64,000 nucleotides of DNA. It comes from SAR324 cluster bacterium. GTDB taxonomy: Bacteria; SAR324; NAC60-12. The stretch covers positions 62,001-126,000 of the forward strand of contig JADFZZ010000007.1 in the NCBI GenBank assembly GCA_015232315.1. Reading direction: 5' to 3'. Under the pieces are notes generated by a model. That model saw nothing but the letters and a program-made list of their open reading frames with translations, was not told where the DNA came from and ran no database searches. Shown here piece after piece: positions 9,756-19,071 of this stretch (positions within the stretch are counted from its first letter, which is position 1; each line of letters begins with the position of its first letter). The position numbers and the translations under genes are program-made.

Positions 9756-10390
9756 TTGTCTGTAATATTCTGGGTTCTGGCGACCTTGTTGACCATCATT
9801 TGAGTTTCGAGGCTGACGGTCACCTTGCCTGATTTACGGCGAATTCCCTTCTGGAAAAATATGTTGTTCGGAATGATCACCAGTGACGGTTCTTCATCCT
9901 GTTGTTGATGTTCCAGTGTGGTGTAGATCAGATTCAGATCAACCACTTTTCCCCGGATGCCCGCATTGGTACTGGTGGGTTCAATCACCTCAATTTCATC
10001 GCCAATCCTGAAAGGTTTTACTACCAGCAGAATAAACGTGCACAGCACATTGCTCAAAACACTCCATACAGCTACAAATCCGACCGCGACCATTGCCAGA
10101 ACAGCAGAAATCACTGTCCAAATGCTGACAATACTCACACCGTATTGTTGAAGGATGAGTAGCATGAATATTAAGATTATCAGCCATTTTCCAACTCGTT
10201 GCAGGATTTGATTCACCAGTGCTGTTAGCAGTTTCTGTTTTTCCAGAGAATTCATGCCTTTTCGAAAAAATTTCAGCAACACCATTCCTGCCGCTAACAG
10301 AATTATTGAAGAAATCGTCGCGTACATTAGTTCCCACGCGGGTGTTGAATCTTTAATCCAGTCCAGACTGACCCAATGTTGCATAATCAC
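9752..10390 (-). CDS. Short MscS-family mechanosensitive channel
   Basis: 212 residues against about 286 for E. coli MscS. Two or three N-terminal membrane segments are followed by the pore-lining Ala/Gly-rich helix (AVLAMVAVGFVAVWSVLSN) and the beta domain (VKPFRIGDEIEV...GIRGKVVDLNLIYT). The C-terminal alpha/beta cage domain is nearly absent; the protein ends soon after the beta domain. It probably forms a small-conductance, membrane-tension-gated channel that releases osmolytes. Its upstream region holds a palindromic element (10439-10583) and GC-rich repeats. Confidence 0.85.
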   Translation of the reverse strand: MIMQHWVSLDWIKDSTPAWELMYATISSIILLAAGMVLLKFFRKGMNSLEKQKLLTALVNQILQRVGKWLIILIFMLLILQQYGVSIVSIWTVISAVLAMVAVGFVAVWSVLSNVLCTFILLVVKPFRIGDEIEVIEPTSTNAGIRGKVVDLNLIYTTLEHQQQDEEPSLVIIPNNIFFQKGIRRKSGKVTVSLETQMMVNKVARTQNITDN

Positions 10391-10438
10391 CTTTTGAAAA
10401 ACTGGTTTTGGAAGATACTGTTAAATACTCAACATTGG

Positions 10439-10583
10439 TAAGGAATCGCACAAAAACAACTTACCCAATTGGAATAACTCTGTAATTCCAATTGGGTAGA
10501 TAGTCATCAAACAGAAGTGTCATGCTCTCTTTGAAGTCATCTGCTACTGTTCTTCCTGTCAGAAATACGTGTGCGATTCCTTA
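10439..10583. repeat. 145-bp MITE-like element with 13-bp terminal inverted repeats
   Basis: TAAGGAATCGCAC at 10439-10451 is perfectly repeated in inverse orientation at 10571-10583. Inside it, 10462-10475 and 10485-10498 form a second perfect 14-bp inverted repeat (TACCCAATTGGAAT) with a 9-nt loop. There is no open reading frame of note. Such nested palindromes suggest a non-autonomous transposable element or a large RNA/DNA hairpin. It lies between the mscS-like start and the trkH stop. No target-site duplication is obvious. Confidence 0.55.
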
Positions 10584-10601
10584 AGGCGTTCTTCGCCGGG
10601 G

Positions 10602-10681
10602 AATCCCCCTTTTCAAAGGGGGCATGGGGGATTTAACGCTCAGAATTACATCCCCCAAACCCCTTGAACCACGGGGGAATT
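10602..10681. repeat. GC-rich palindromic repeat (CCCCC/GGGGG type)
   Basis: CCCCCTTT (10605-10612) and AAAGGGGG (10615-10622) form a perfect 8-bp hairpin with a 2-nt loop. An outer pair, AATCCCCC (10602-10609) with GGGGGATT (10626-10633), offers an alternative fold. A related C-run/G-run pair follows at about 10650-10679. Repeats of this look occur dispersed in many bacterial genomes. It may also terminate or stabilise the trkH transcript, but there is no U-run. Confidence 0.5.
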
Positions 10682-10811
10682 GAAACACAGCACCATTCAG
10701 AATGCTTAAGTTGATGACATTGGGATCACGGCGAACACACAGGCTCACCCCTACGATTTGTGTCCGAAAATATGACCGGCATATGGTTTCATGCGATATC
10801 CGTTCCAGGAA

Positions 10812-12290
10812 CTATGGTTTCCAGAGTTTGTTATGGAACAACGCAAGCAGAACAAAAAATTCCAGACGCCCAAGCAACATCATTACGCATAGAGCCAGTT
10901 TGGACGGATCATCGAAATGCGCGAAATTTTCCATGGGTCCAACGGTACCAAATCCGGGACCAGTGCCAGACAGACAGGTCATTACCGCGGTAAGCGAGGT
11001 CAACAGATCATTATCCCGATAAGCCAGAAACAGCGAACCCAAAGCCAGGGATGTCATATAAACACAGAAAAAGCCTAAAACAGAATGCAGTAGGTCATTA
11101 TGGATTAGGGTGGTACCCACTCTCAATTTAGTCACAAGCGATGGTGTAAACCCCAACCTGATGTTGTTCGCTATAATTTTGAACATCAAAAACACCCTGA
11201 ATTGCTTCAGTCCTCCGGCAGTGGAACCAGCCATGCCGCCCATCAACAAACATAAAAAAATCATGAACTGTGGTCCATACGCATAAAGTTCATAGTCATC
11301 TGAGGCAAACCCGGTCGTGCTGATGATCGACATCAACTGGAAGGTCGCTGACCGCAAAGCATGGAGAAAATCATAGTCAGTGCGGAGCCAAAGGGATATG
11401 GTGCTGACTGAACAGAAAATAATGATTACCGTAATAAAAAACCGCAGTTCCGCATCCTTCAAAACGGCTTTCCAACGGCCTTTGACCAGCAGATAATACA
11501 ATCCAAAATTCACGGCGGCAAAAAACATGAATACAATAATGATCCATTCAATCATTGGAGAATGAAAATCCGCGACACTGCCATTTTTTGTAGAAAATCC
11601 CCCACTGGCCATGGTTGAAAAACTATGCACAATCGCATCCAGTGGCGCCATGCCGGCCAACCAGAGAAGCGTGGCTTCCAGTGCTGTCAGAAACGCGTAG
11701 GTGTACCAGAGATTTCGGGAAGTATCTCTGATTCTGGGGGTGACTTCACCTGAGGTCGGGCCCACTGATTCTGTTTTGAACAGCATCTTGGAACCAACAC
11801 CGAGATTGGGGAATACGCTGACAAACAACACAACAACGCCCAAACCGCCAATCCAGTGAGTGAGACCGCGCCAGAACTGTAATGCGGGAGGCAAAGCTTC
11901 AATATTGTTCAAAATGGAGGAACCGGTAGTGGTGAAGCCTGAAACCGATTCGAACAACGCATCCACAAACCGGGGAATGGCGTTGCTTTCCCAGTAAGGC
12001 AACGCGCCGACAATTCCGAGTGCCAGCCAGGCATAAGCCACAATAAGAATAGCGGTTCTTGGAAAAAATATTTCATTGCTGCCTTTTCCATAACGACGCA
12101 GAACGATTCCTGTCAGGGCAATAAATAAAGATGTTCCCAAAAACAGTTTTCCCAAATAAGGATCCCATTCAAAATAGAAACACCAGGGAAGCGGGAGCAA
12201 TAAGAATGTTGCCAATAACAAATGCAGCAAACCCACAATTTTACAGAAAGTTTTCTTTGTGTCATAGGCATACATGGATTTGAGATTCAT
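10812..12290 (-). CDS. trkH: TrkH/KtrB-family potassium uptake channel subunit
   Basis: 492-residue integral membrane protein that moves K+ inward. All four pore-loop signatures are visible in order: GFTTTGSS, SGGFSTKNG, ISTTGFAS and LSGTGPGFGTVGP. This is the four-repeat architecture of Trk/Ktr channels. AAAGGAGT sits just before ATG 12290. It lies 69 bp downstream of a KdpE-like regulator gene on the same strand, so kinase, regulator and channel probably form one operon. No trkA/ktrA gating subunit is nearby; it could lie elsewhere. K+ or osmotic control is an inference from this context. Confidence 0.93.
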   Translation of the reverse strand: MNLKSMYAYDTKKTFCKIVGLLHLLLATFLLLPLPWCFYFEWDPYLGKLFLGTSLFIALTGIVLRRYGKGSNEIFFPRTAILIVAYAWLALGIVGALPYWESNAIPRFVDALFESVSGFTTTGSSILNNIEALPPALQFWRGLTHWIGGLGVVVLFVSVFPNLGVGSKMLFKTESVGPTSGEVTPRIRDTSRNLWYTYAFLTALEATLLWLAGMAPLDAIVHSFSTMASGGFSTKNGSVADFHSPMIEWIIIVFMFFAAVNFGLYYLLVKGRWKAVLKDAELRFFITVIIIFCSVSTISLWLRTDYDFLHALRSATFQLMSIISTTGFASDDYELYAYGPQFMIFLCLLMGGMAGSTAGGLKQFRVFLMFKIIANNIRLGFTPSLVTKLRVGTTLIHNDLLHSVLGFFCVYMTSLALGSLFLAYRDNDLLTSLTAVMTCLSGTGPGFGTVGPMENFAHFDDPSKLALCVMMLLGRLEFFVLLALFHNKLWKP

Positions 12291-12359
12291 GGGACTCCTT
12301 TACTATGGATAAAATCATTCATTTTGTTCTACATCCCCTTCAGTCTGTGGATTGATGGT

Positions 12360-13052
12360 TCAATAGATTTTAAGACGATATCCGACACCCGGTTCGGTGA
12401 GAATATGCCTGGGCCGGGTTGAGTCTGTTTCGATTTTTCGGCGGAGATTGCTGATGTTGACTCTCAACAAATGCGACTCTGACGCATCATGCCGTTGCCA
12501 GACCTGTTGCAGAATCTGCTGGTGGGTCATGACCTTTCCCGCATGTGTTACCAGCAACCGCAATACATCATATTCAGTTGGTGTGAGCTGGATTTCCCTG
12601 CCCTCCACCGTGACCAGCCTACGGGTTAAATCAACCACAAGATTGTCTGATTGAAAGATGGCTTCTGTTTCAGGATGGGCGGCTCTTCTCAGGGCGGCCC
12701 GGACTCTGGCCATGAGTTCACCCATGCTGAAGGGTTTGGTCAGATAATCATCAGCGCCGGCGTCCAGTGCGGCAATCTTATCGGTTTCCTGCTCCCGTAC
12801 AGAAAGGATGATGATGGGAATTCTGGTCCATTCCCGCAATCGGCGTGTCACTTCAATGCCATCCATCCTGGGCAGTCCGAGGTCCAGAAAGATGATATCC
12901 GGTCGATGATTGATCACTTCCTGAAGTGCGGCCTCACCGCAGTCAGCTTCAAAAACCATGTAGTTGTTTGCTTGTAAGGCTGTGTTGAGAAAACGCCTGA
13001 TGGCATAATCATCATCAACAACCAACACTCTTAGTTGTGTTTCCATAAGCAT
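12360..13052 (-). CDS. kdpE: KdpE-like OmpR-family response regulator
   Basis: 230 residues: a receiver domain (acidic Asp13-14-15, phospho-acceptor Asp57 in FLDLGLP, Lys107 in YLTKPF) followed by an OmpR-type winged helix. The sequence around ADDYLTKPF and the C-terminal ILTEPGVGYRL closely resembles KdpE. It overlaps the kinase gene: the start lies 38 bp before the kinase stop, so translation is probably coupled. An internal ATG at 13046 is an alternative start. Probable target: the trkH gene immediately downstream, rather than kdpFABC, which is not in the window. Confidence 0.88.
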   Translation of the reverse strand: MLMETQLRVLVVDDDYAIRRFLNTALQANNYMVFEADCGEAALQEVINHRPDIIFLDLGLPRMDGIEVTRRLREWTRIPIIILSVREQETDKIAALDAGADDYLTKPFSMGELMARVRAALRRAAHPETEAIFQSDNLVVDLTRRLVTVEGREIQLTPTEYDVLRLLVTHAGKVMTHQQILQQVWQRHDASESHLLRVNISNLRRKIETDSTRPRHILTEPGVGYRLKIY

Positions 13053-14520
13053 TTTTTACCGGTAAAATGATGGTCATAATGGTCCCGCCGCCAGAGCGTC
13101 CATGAACAGTAATTTTTCCATGATGGGCTTCCACCAAACCTTTACAGATGGATAGCCCCAGACCGGTACCCGCGACATTGTCCCGGCGATGAATCCGGTA
13201 GAATTTATTAAAAATGAAGGGAATTTCATCTGCGGGAATTCCAATCCCCTGATCAATCACATCCAGTTCAATCGAAGATTCCTTGACTGTCACAGTCACT
13301 TCAATCGGGGTGTTTTCGGGGGAATATTTCAACGCATTATCAAGCAGATTGACCAGCACCTGCATCATCAGCATGAAATCCATCGGAATCAATGGGATAT
13401 CTAAGGGAATGCTGGTTTTTATGAGACGATTTCCAATCTGGGTTTCAAGATGACTCAGAGCAACCCCAATCACATCCTGAATATCCCCCGGTTCGTAACG
13501 AACCTTGATGGATCCTGCTTCAAGCCGAGTCATCTCCAGTAGATTGCTGACAATGCGATTCAAGCGGGTCGCCTGCTGCCAGGCCGTGTTGATCAGTATT
13601 TTGCGTGAATTTTCATCCAGATGCGTTTCATCCTCAATCAGGCTGCTCAAAGACCCGGTGATGGTGACGAGAGGTGTGCGAAGATCGTGAGAAATTGAAT
13701 TCAATAAGGCTGTCTGAAATCGGTCGGTTTCTTTCAGAAGTTGTGCTTCCTGTGCCTTTGTCGCCAGTTGCAGACGTTCAATTGCCTGGGCGCCCTGGTT
13801 GGCAATGGATTCCAGAAATTGTAACTGGGATTTATTGAGCGAATTGACCGCTACGGGAATTTTCAGAACACCCACTGGTGTTTTTGAGGATCTTAACGGG
13901 AAATAGACCGCCGTGAGTTCTGGAAAAATCGGGGTTCCCGCTCCAGTAGTACAGTCCCGGTCAAACGCCGTTTTAGCCGCCTGTTGATCCGTGTTTGACC
14001 ATTTTTCTGAATCCTCGGGGATTGAAACCAAACGGTTATTCTGATTGAGCCAAACCACGCCTCTCTCGCCATAAAGCGTTTCAACGTGAATTGATATGAT
14101 TTCCAACACCCTGTCCAGTTCACTGGCACCCACAAGATCACGACTTAAATGATAGAGTGCCTCCATTTGCAAGGCACGTTGCTCGGCTTCTTTGGTTTGT
14201 TTCCGAGACTGGGCCGCAAGTGTGCTGATGATAATACCCACCAGCAACAGGCCCATGAATGTCAGCAGATATTGTGCATCATGAACAACATAAGTGTAAT
14301 ACGGAGGGATAAAGATCAGATTGAACACCAACACACTCAGGCAGGAGGCCAGAATCGCGGGTTTCAATCCATAGCGCAGTGCAGCGACAATAACCGCTGT
14401 GAGGTAGAGCATGACCAGATTGGTTGGCTCCACATAAGGACGAACAGGGTAGCCCAGCAAGGAAACCAGCAACACCAACAACAAACTGAAACCATAATTT
14501 TTGAAAACCATGACAGTCAC
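13015..14520 (-). CDS. Short KdpD-like sensor histidine kinase lacking the N-terminal sensor domains
   Basis: 501 residues, compared with about 900 for full KdpD. It begins directly with four membrane segments of the DUF4118 type (about residues 8-105), then a GAF-like region. The kinase core follows: SISHDLRTPLV (phospho-His), LVNLLDNALKYS (N box), DQGIGIP (G1) and GTGLGLSICKG (G2). The cytosolic KdpD and UspA-like domains that bind cyclic-di-AMP and other signals in full-length KdpD are absent. It is translationally linked to the KdpE-like gene and upstream of trkH. ATG 14520 is preceded by a GGGGAG ribosome site. Confidence 0.86.
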   Translation of the reverse strand: MTVMVFKNYGFSLLLVLLVSLLGYPVRPYVEPTNLVMLYLTAVIVAALRYGLKPAILASCLSVLVFNLIFIPPYYTYVVHDAQYLLTFMGLLLVGIIISTLAAQSRKQTKEAEQRALQMEALYHLSRDLVGASELDRVLEIISIHVETLYGERGVVWLNQNNRLVSIPEDSEKWSNTDQQAAKTAFDRDCTTGAGTPIFPELTAVYFPLRSSKTPVGVLKIPVAVNSLNKSQLQFLESIANQGAQAIERLQLATKAQEAQLLKETDRFQTALLNSISHDLRTPLVTITGSLSSLIEDETHLDENSRKILINTAWQQATRLNRIVSNLLEMTRLEAGSIKVRYEPGDIQDVIGVALSHLETQIGNRLIKTSIPLDIPLIPMDFMLMMQVLVNLLDNALKYSPENTPIEVTVTVKESSIELDVIDQGIGIPADEIPFIFNKFYRIHRRDNVAGTGLGLSICKGLVEAHHGKITVHGRSGGGTIMTIILPVKNAYGNTTKSVGC

Positions 14521-14560
14521 TCCCCTGATTTAAATACACATGATTGATACACGTTTTACT

Positions 14561-14590
14561 TTAACAGATTACGTATCTCGATAGTGTCAA
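14561..14590 (-). promoter_or_regulatory. Candidate promoter of the KdpD/KdpE/TrkH operon
   Basis: On the minus strand TTGACA (14590-14585) is a perfect -35 hexamer. TGTTAA (14566-14561) follows after 18 bases as a moderate -10. It sits about 40 bp upstream of the kinase start, at a plausible distance for a leader. Pattern only. Confidence 0.4.
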
Positions 14591-14742
14591 ATTTTGAGGA
14601 ATGTATGTCAAGAAAGTGTAAAGACGGCCGGGATCAAGGGGAAATTTGAGGAGCGAACTTGATGGGAGGGTTAATAAGGAACGTTCAAAAAATAACATGG
14701 AAACTTTGACGTGTGATCACCCCTTACATAGATACAAACGCT

Positions 14743-14805
14743 GGTAGCGTCGGGTTACGTCCCGACGTTCTCCGGAAAGGCATCGGGACGTAACCCGATG
14801 CTACC
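14743..14805. repeat. REP-like inverted repeat, 25-bp arms
   Basis: The arm at 14743-14767 (GGTAGCGTCGGGTTACGTCC, continuing to CGACG) pairs with 14781-14805 with two mismatches, leaving a 13-nt loop. It lies in the 362-bp gap between the kinase start and the end of dcd, where nothing else is coding. The imperfect arms and G+C-rich content match a dispersed intergenic palindrome. It would also form a strong hairpin in transcripts from either side. Confidence 0.65.
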
Positions 14806-14882
14806 GTTTTCGCCCCGGGATTCACCGTATAATACGAAAAAGTTTACAACTTATTCTTTTGCCGTTCCTATATTGCAGAAAG

Positions 14883-15992
14883 TCAATCCTGCATGAAATG
14901 TTTGGAAAGCCTGAGTCCCTGATGTTGATAATGCGACTGGATACCTGAGCCATACAACTGCACAGGGGATTCATCGTTGGTTTCAAACAGAATCCGGCAA
15001 AGCACCTGTCCATGCTCAATCAAAAAAGGCACATCATGTGGTCTGATTTCAAGAACAGCCTTTGCGCCAATCTTGCCCTGGGAGGAAAAACCAAATCCTG
15101 AATCAAAAAAACCTGCGTAATGCACCCGTAATTCTCCGCTGTCCGGATCATAGGCAATCATTTCACCACAGATGTCTTCAGGAATTGCGATTCTCTCCCG
15201 CGACGCAAAAATGTAAAATTCTTCAGGCTCCAGAATGATATGTCCATTTTTGAGCGAAATTGGTTCCCAGAAGGCATGAACCGGGTAATGATTCACTTTG
15301 CGGATATCAATCACTTCGCTGTTCTTTTTAGAGCGGTACCCCACGATGCCTGAATGCAACGATTGAGACAGGTCAATGCTGAGAAACAAACCATCATCAC
15401 CAATATCCACATTATTTTCGGGCACAGCGTTTCCATGATCGTCATACAACAAGGGAAATTTTTTGTAATATTCCCTGATTTCGTTTTCATCAAGCCGTAA
15501 GGAGTGTTCATTGACCAGTCTCAATTGATTCAGACTGTCGCCGGAATGCACTTCAATGGTGAAGGACATCGGCGAAACTTCGACATATAATTTTCCATGA
15601 TATCCGGGCGCGACATAATTGAAACGGTAATCATAGTCCGAAATAACTCTGGTGAAGATGTCCAGACGACCGGTTGAGCTTTTCGGATTTGTTCTGCCGT
15701 GAATGTGTTCCGGCAGATTCATCATTTCCTGAAGCGGAATGATATAAACACAGCCTTTTTCGAGAATGGCCCCCTGGCGCAGATCCAGTTCATACATCAG
15801 CAATTCATTGATTTTATCCTCAACCCTGGCGGTTCTGGTCAGAAAACTGCTGCGTACCCGATAGCACACAGCACCCAATCTCAAATCAAGGGTATTGGGT
15901 TGGATCTGTCCTGAGGTGAAGGGAGTTTGTGATCCAATCATTCCCTGCTGGATCAAGGTCTGAATTTGACGAGAACTGAGTACGCCTGCCAT
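14883..15992 (-). CDS. dcd: 2'-deoxycytidine 5'-triphosphate deaminase, two-domain form
   Basis: 369 residues, roughly twice the length of E. coli Dcd, matching the longer two-domain dCTP deaminase group. It converts dCTP to dUTP for thymidylate synthesis. The first half contains RTNPKSSTGRLDIFTRV, a dUTPase/Dcd-fold motif with the SSxGR substrate loop. The second half has PEEFYIFASRERIAIPEDICGEM and HYAGFFDSGFGF, the second copy of the fold. It stands alone, divergent from the acyl-CoA dehydrogenase gene, with 248 bp between starts. Confidence 0.92.
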   Translation of the reverse strand: MAGVLSSRQIQTLIQQGMIGSQTPFTSGQIQPNTLDLRLGAVCYRVRSSFLTRTARVEDKINELLMYELDLRQGAILEKGCVYIIPLQEMMNLPEHIHGRTNPKSSTGRLDIFTRVISDYDYRFNYVAPGYHGKLYVEVSPMSFTIEVHSGDSLNQLRLVNEHSLRLDENEIREYYKKFPLLYDDHGNAVPENNVDIGDDGLFLSIDLSQSLHSGIVGYRSKKNSEVIDIRKVNHYPVHAFWEPISLKNGHIILEPEEFYIFASRERIAIPEDICGEMIAYDPDSGELRVHYAGFFDSGFGFSSQGKIGAKAVLEIRPHDVPFLIEHGQVLCRILFETNDESPVQLYGSGIQSHYQHQGLRLSKHFMQD

Positions 15993-16240
15993 GAGGATTT
16001 TTTCTTAAAGGTGGAGAAATGCTGATTCTTTAGTTTAGACAACGATAATCCCAAAGAAATCAGGTCATAAAAACAATATGGACGAAGGTTCTAAAGATAT
16101 CATGAAATAATTACAAGTGATTAAAGCACTGACCCCAGCTTTCATCTTGAATCGAGCACCTACTATGGCTATGATGCCCGTCTTTCGCGTATTTCCGGTG
16201 TGTCCGGAACAATCCTATCACTCCCTCCACAGGATGATTT

Positions 16241-18052
16241 ATGAGCAGTACTGAATACAAAGTCGACCGTAGAGATATTTTATTCACTATCAATGAAGTG
16301 TTTCAGGCATCCAAACTTTGCGAACTTCCAGAATATTCTGAAATGGATCAGGATTTGTTCAACATGACGATCAACGAATCAGCTAATTTTGCTGAGAAAG
16401 TTATTGCTCCAATAAATGCCACAGGAGACAAACAGGGGTGTGTGGTTCAGAATGGAACGGTCAAAACACCTGAGGGTTTTGCGGCCGCCTGGAAAAAAAT
16501 GGGCGAAGATGGCTGGATTGGCATGAACATGCCCGTTGAAGTGGGTGGACAGGGAATGCCCAATCTGATCACCGCCGCGTCAAGAGACATTCTGATGGGA
16601 GCAAATCCCGCGTTTTTTCTGACCTGCACATTGACAAGCGGTTCAGCCAATCTGATTCGTTCTTTTGGCAATGCGGAACTGATTGAACAATATTGCGAAA
16701 AAATGTTTTCCGGTGAATGGACCGGGTCCATGTGTCTGACGGAACCCTCCTCCGGAAGTTTTCTGGGAGACATCACCACCACAGCCATCAAAGAGGGCGA
16801 TCATTACCAGATCAAAGGCACAAAACAGTTCATCACCAGTGGTGAACATGACATGGCCGACAATATCATCCACCTGTTGCTCGCACGCACACCCAATGCC
16901 CCACTGGGAACCAAGGGCATCAGTCTGTTTGTTGTGCCAAAAATCCGCTTGGATGGAACCCCCAATGATGTGCATATCGTCAATATCGAACACAAAATGG
17001 GAATCATGGGTTCACCCACCTGTGTCCTGTCTTTTGGCGACAATGGCAACTGTCATGGTTATCTGCTTCAGGAAGAAAACAAGGGTATGGCACAGATGTT
17101 TCAAATGATGAATGAAGCCCGGTTGTTTGTGGCTATTCAGGGATTGAGTGCCTCTGCCGCCGCCCTGGGATTTGCGCAGTCTTATGCCAACGAACGGCTT
17201 CAGGGAGCCGCGATTGAAGAAGGCAAAAACCCCAACGCGCCTAAAATTCCGATTGTTCAGCATCCTGATGTCCGACGGATGTTGATGCGGATGAAAGCCA
17301 CCACAGAAGGACTTCGCGGGTTGGTCTATGCCTGTGGATATTATGATGACATGGCCGAACACGCACCGGAAGAATTGAAGGAACATTATCAAAATCTTCT
17401 GGACATCCATATTCCAATTGCCAAATCGTTTGCCACCGATCAGGGCTTCGAAAGCGCATGCACCGGAATTCAGGTTTTGGGTGGTGTCGGTTTTACCAAG
17501 GATTTTCCACTCGAACAGAATGCCCGTGATTTGAAAATCGCTTCCATTTATGAAGGAACCAACGGAATTCAGGCGCTGGATCTGGTTGGACGTAAATTTC
17601 AGATCAAAAACGGAGCTCTGGTAGCCTCACTCAAACAAGAATTGGAAACCCTGGGCCAAATCAAAAATATTCCAGCCAATGTTCAGAAACTGATTGCAGA
17701 ATGGAAAAAATATGAGGGTTTGATGTTTGATGCCATCATGAATCTTCAGAAAATGTCACAAACCCACGGACCTCGAGGATATTTTCTGTATGCGGTCAAC
17801 ATGCAGTCCCTGATGGGTGATGTCATGTGCGCCTATTATTTGCTCAAGCAGGCAATTGTCGCGCAAAATAAATTTGACGCAATGGTGAAAGGTGATCCGA
17901 AACAGTTTGCTGCCGAAAACCTGGATGGCCAGTTTTACTGGAATAAAGTACGAACCACCGAGTTTTATATTTACAGTATCTTGCCTCGTGCACTGGAAAA
18001 TGCCCGTGTGATTGAAAACGGCCACATTTCTCCCTTGGAAGCCTACCTGTAA
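16241..18052 (+). CDS. Acyl-CoA dehydrogenase, DmdC-like long form
   Basis: 603 residues, the length of the DmdC/AcdH subgroup, which carries an extra C-terminal domain after the usual dehydrogenase fold. It oxidises an acyl-CoA with FAD; DmdC proper acts on 3-methylmercaptopropionyl-CoA from DMSP. Family motifs: CLTEPSSGSFLGD (FAD/substrate loop, near residue 167), KQFITSGEHD, and IYEGTNGIQALDLVGRK near residue 445. Substrate cannot be decided from sequence. Monocistronic by appearance, with a hairpin downstream at 18061-18094. Confidence 0.9.
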   Translation: MSSTEYKVDRRDILFTINEVFQASKLCELPEYSEMDQDLFNMTINESANFAEKVIAPINATGDKQGCVVQNGTVKTPEGFAAAWKKMGEDGWIGMNMPVEVGGQGMPNLITAASRDILMGANPAFFLTCTLTSGSANLIRSFGNAELIEQYCEKMFSGEWTGSMCLTEPSSGSFLGDITTTAIKEGDHYQIKGTKQFITSGEHDMADNIIHLLLARTPNAPLGTKGISLFVVPKIRLDGTPNDVHIVNIEHKMGIMGSPTCVLSFGDNGNCHGYLLQEENKGMAQMFQMMNEARLFVAIQGLSASAAALGFAQSYANERLQGAAIEEGKNPNAPKIPIVQHPDVRRMLMRMKATTEGLRGLVYACGYYDDMAEHAPEELKEHYQNLLDIHIPIAKSFATDQGFESACTGIQVLGGVGFTKDFPLEQNARDLKIASIYEGTNGIQALDLVGRKFQIKNGALVASLKQELETLGQIKNIPANVQKLIAEWKKYEGLMFDAIMNLQKMSQTHGPRGYFLYAVNMQSLMGDVMCAYYLLKQAIVAQNKFDAMVKGDPKQFAAENLDGQFYWNKVRTTEFYIYSILPRALENARVIENGHISPLEAYL

Positions 18053-18060
18053 TAGTCTGA

Positions 18061-18094
18061 AAAGAGGGGGTAATTCCATGCCCCCCTTTCTTTC
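18061..18094 (+). terminator. Candidate terminator after the acyl-CoA dehydrogenase gene
   Basis: A G-run (AAAGAGGGGG) and a C-run (CCCCCCTTTC) nine bases apart form a strong stem, followed by TTTCTTTCC. This starts nine bases after the stop. The U-tract is broken by cytosines, so termination may be partial. Confidence 0.5.
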
Positions 18095-18213
18095 CTATGA
18101 AAGAACTTTTTCCTGTCAGGGTTGATCACATTTTCGATCGAAATATGCTCAATCCCTCTGTCGATCCATGTATCAGAAGGTCTATCGGGTTTGCTGATTT
18201 GTGAGGAGGAATC

Positions 18214-18999
18214 TTGATTTTTGGAATTCCATTATTGGTCTTTTTGGTTGGGATCATTTTCTTGATCCAGTGGATTGCTTTCATTCCGGCTTTTATCTTT
18301 CAAACGGAAAAGTTCTTCGATTTAATCGGCAGCATGACTTATGTTTTGATAATGAGTCTTGCCGTATTTCTAAGCGCTGAGATGGATGGCCGATCCATGC
18401 TCCTGCTTGTTCTGGTCATGATCTGGGCCATACGCTTAGGACTATTTCTGTTCAGTCGCATCCAAAAAACTGGAAAAGATTCTCGTTTTGACAAAATAAA
18501 GCCATTCTTTCTGCCATTCCTGCTCACATGGACGATCCAGGGACTATGGGTAACCTTCACTTTGGCGGCCGCACTTTCCGCAATCACGACCACCCACCGC
18601 AAGGACATGGGCTTTCCAGCCCTGATTGGTTTAATCCTCTGGATTTCCGGATTTTTTTTTGAAGTGGTGGCAGACCACCAGAAACGCGCTTTCAGGGCAA
18701 ATCCTGACAACCAAGGTAAATTCATTGACTCTGGCTTATGGGCACTGTCTCGTCACCCCAATTACTTCGGTGAGATTGTTCTCTGGATTGGAATTGCCGT
18801 GATTGCAATCCCCGTGTTGCAGGGCTGGCTGTGGTTGAGTTTGATCTCTCCTGTTTTTGTAATTATTCTGCTCACTCGCATCAGTGGTATCCCCTTACTG
18901 GAAAAAGCCGCCGATAAACAATGGCTTGAGCAAGAAGCCTATCAAGCCTATAAGGAACGCACTCCGCTTCTTATTCCCAAACTCTGGATCCATCAATAA
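18214..18999 (+). CDS. DUF1295 membrane protein, steroid 5-alpha-reductase-like
   Basis: 261 residues with six or seven membrane segments. The start is TTG at 18214, preceded by GAGGAGG at good spacing. The conserved motif SGLWALSRHPNYFGEIVLW (about residues 171-189) is the hallmark of DUF1295 and isoprenylcysteine-methyltransferase-like folds. Family members are inferred to be NADPH-dependent reductases or small-molecule methyltransferases in the membrane. The function here is undetermined. The acyltransferase gene starts 72 bp downstream, so a lipid role is plausible. Confidence 0.85.
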   Translation: MIFGIPLLVFLVGIIFLIQWIAFIPAFIFQTEKFFDLIGSMTYVLIMSLAVFLSAEMDGRSMLLLVLVMIWAIRLGLFLFSRIQKTGKDSRFDKIKPFFLPFLLTWTIQGLWVTFTLAAALSAITTTHRKDMGFPALIGLILWISGFFFEVVADHQKRAFRANPDNQGKFIDSGLWALSRHPNYFGEIVLWIGIAVIAIPVLQGWLWLSLISPVFVIILLTRISGIPLLEKAADKQWLEQEAYQAYKERTPLLIPKLWIHQ

Positions 19000-19071
19000 C
19001 GGTTCATTTCGTCAAGTCTGCTTGTCAGAAATGGATTTCACTCGAATCAAGACACTTCTGAGCTATGCATT

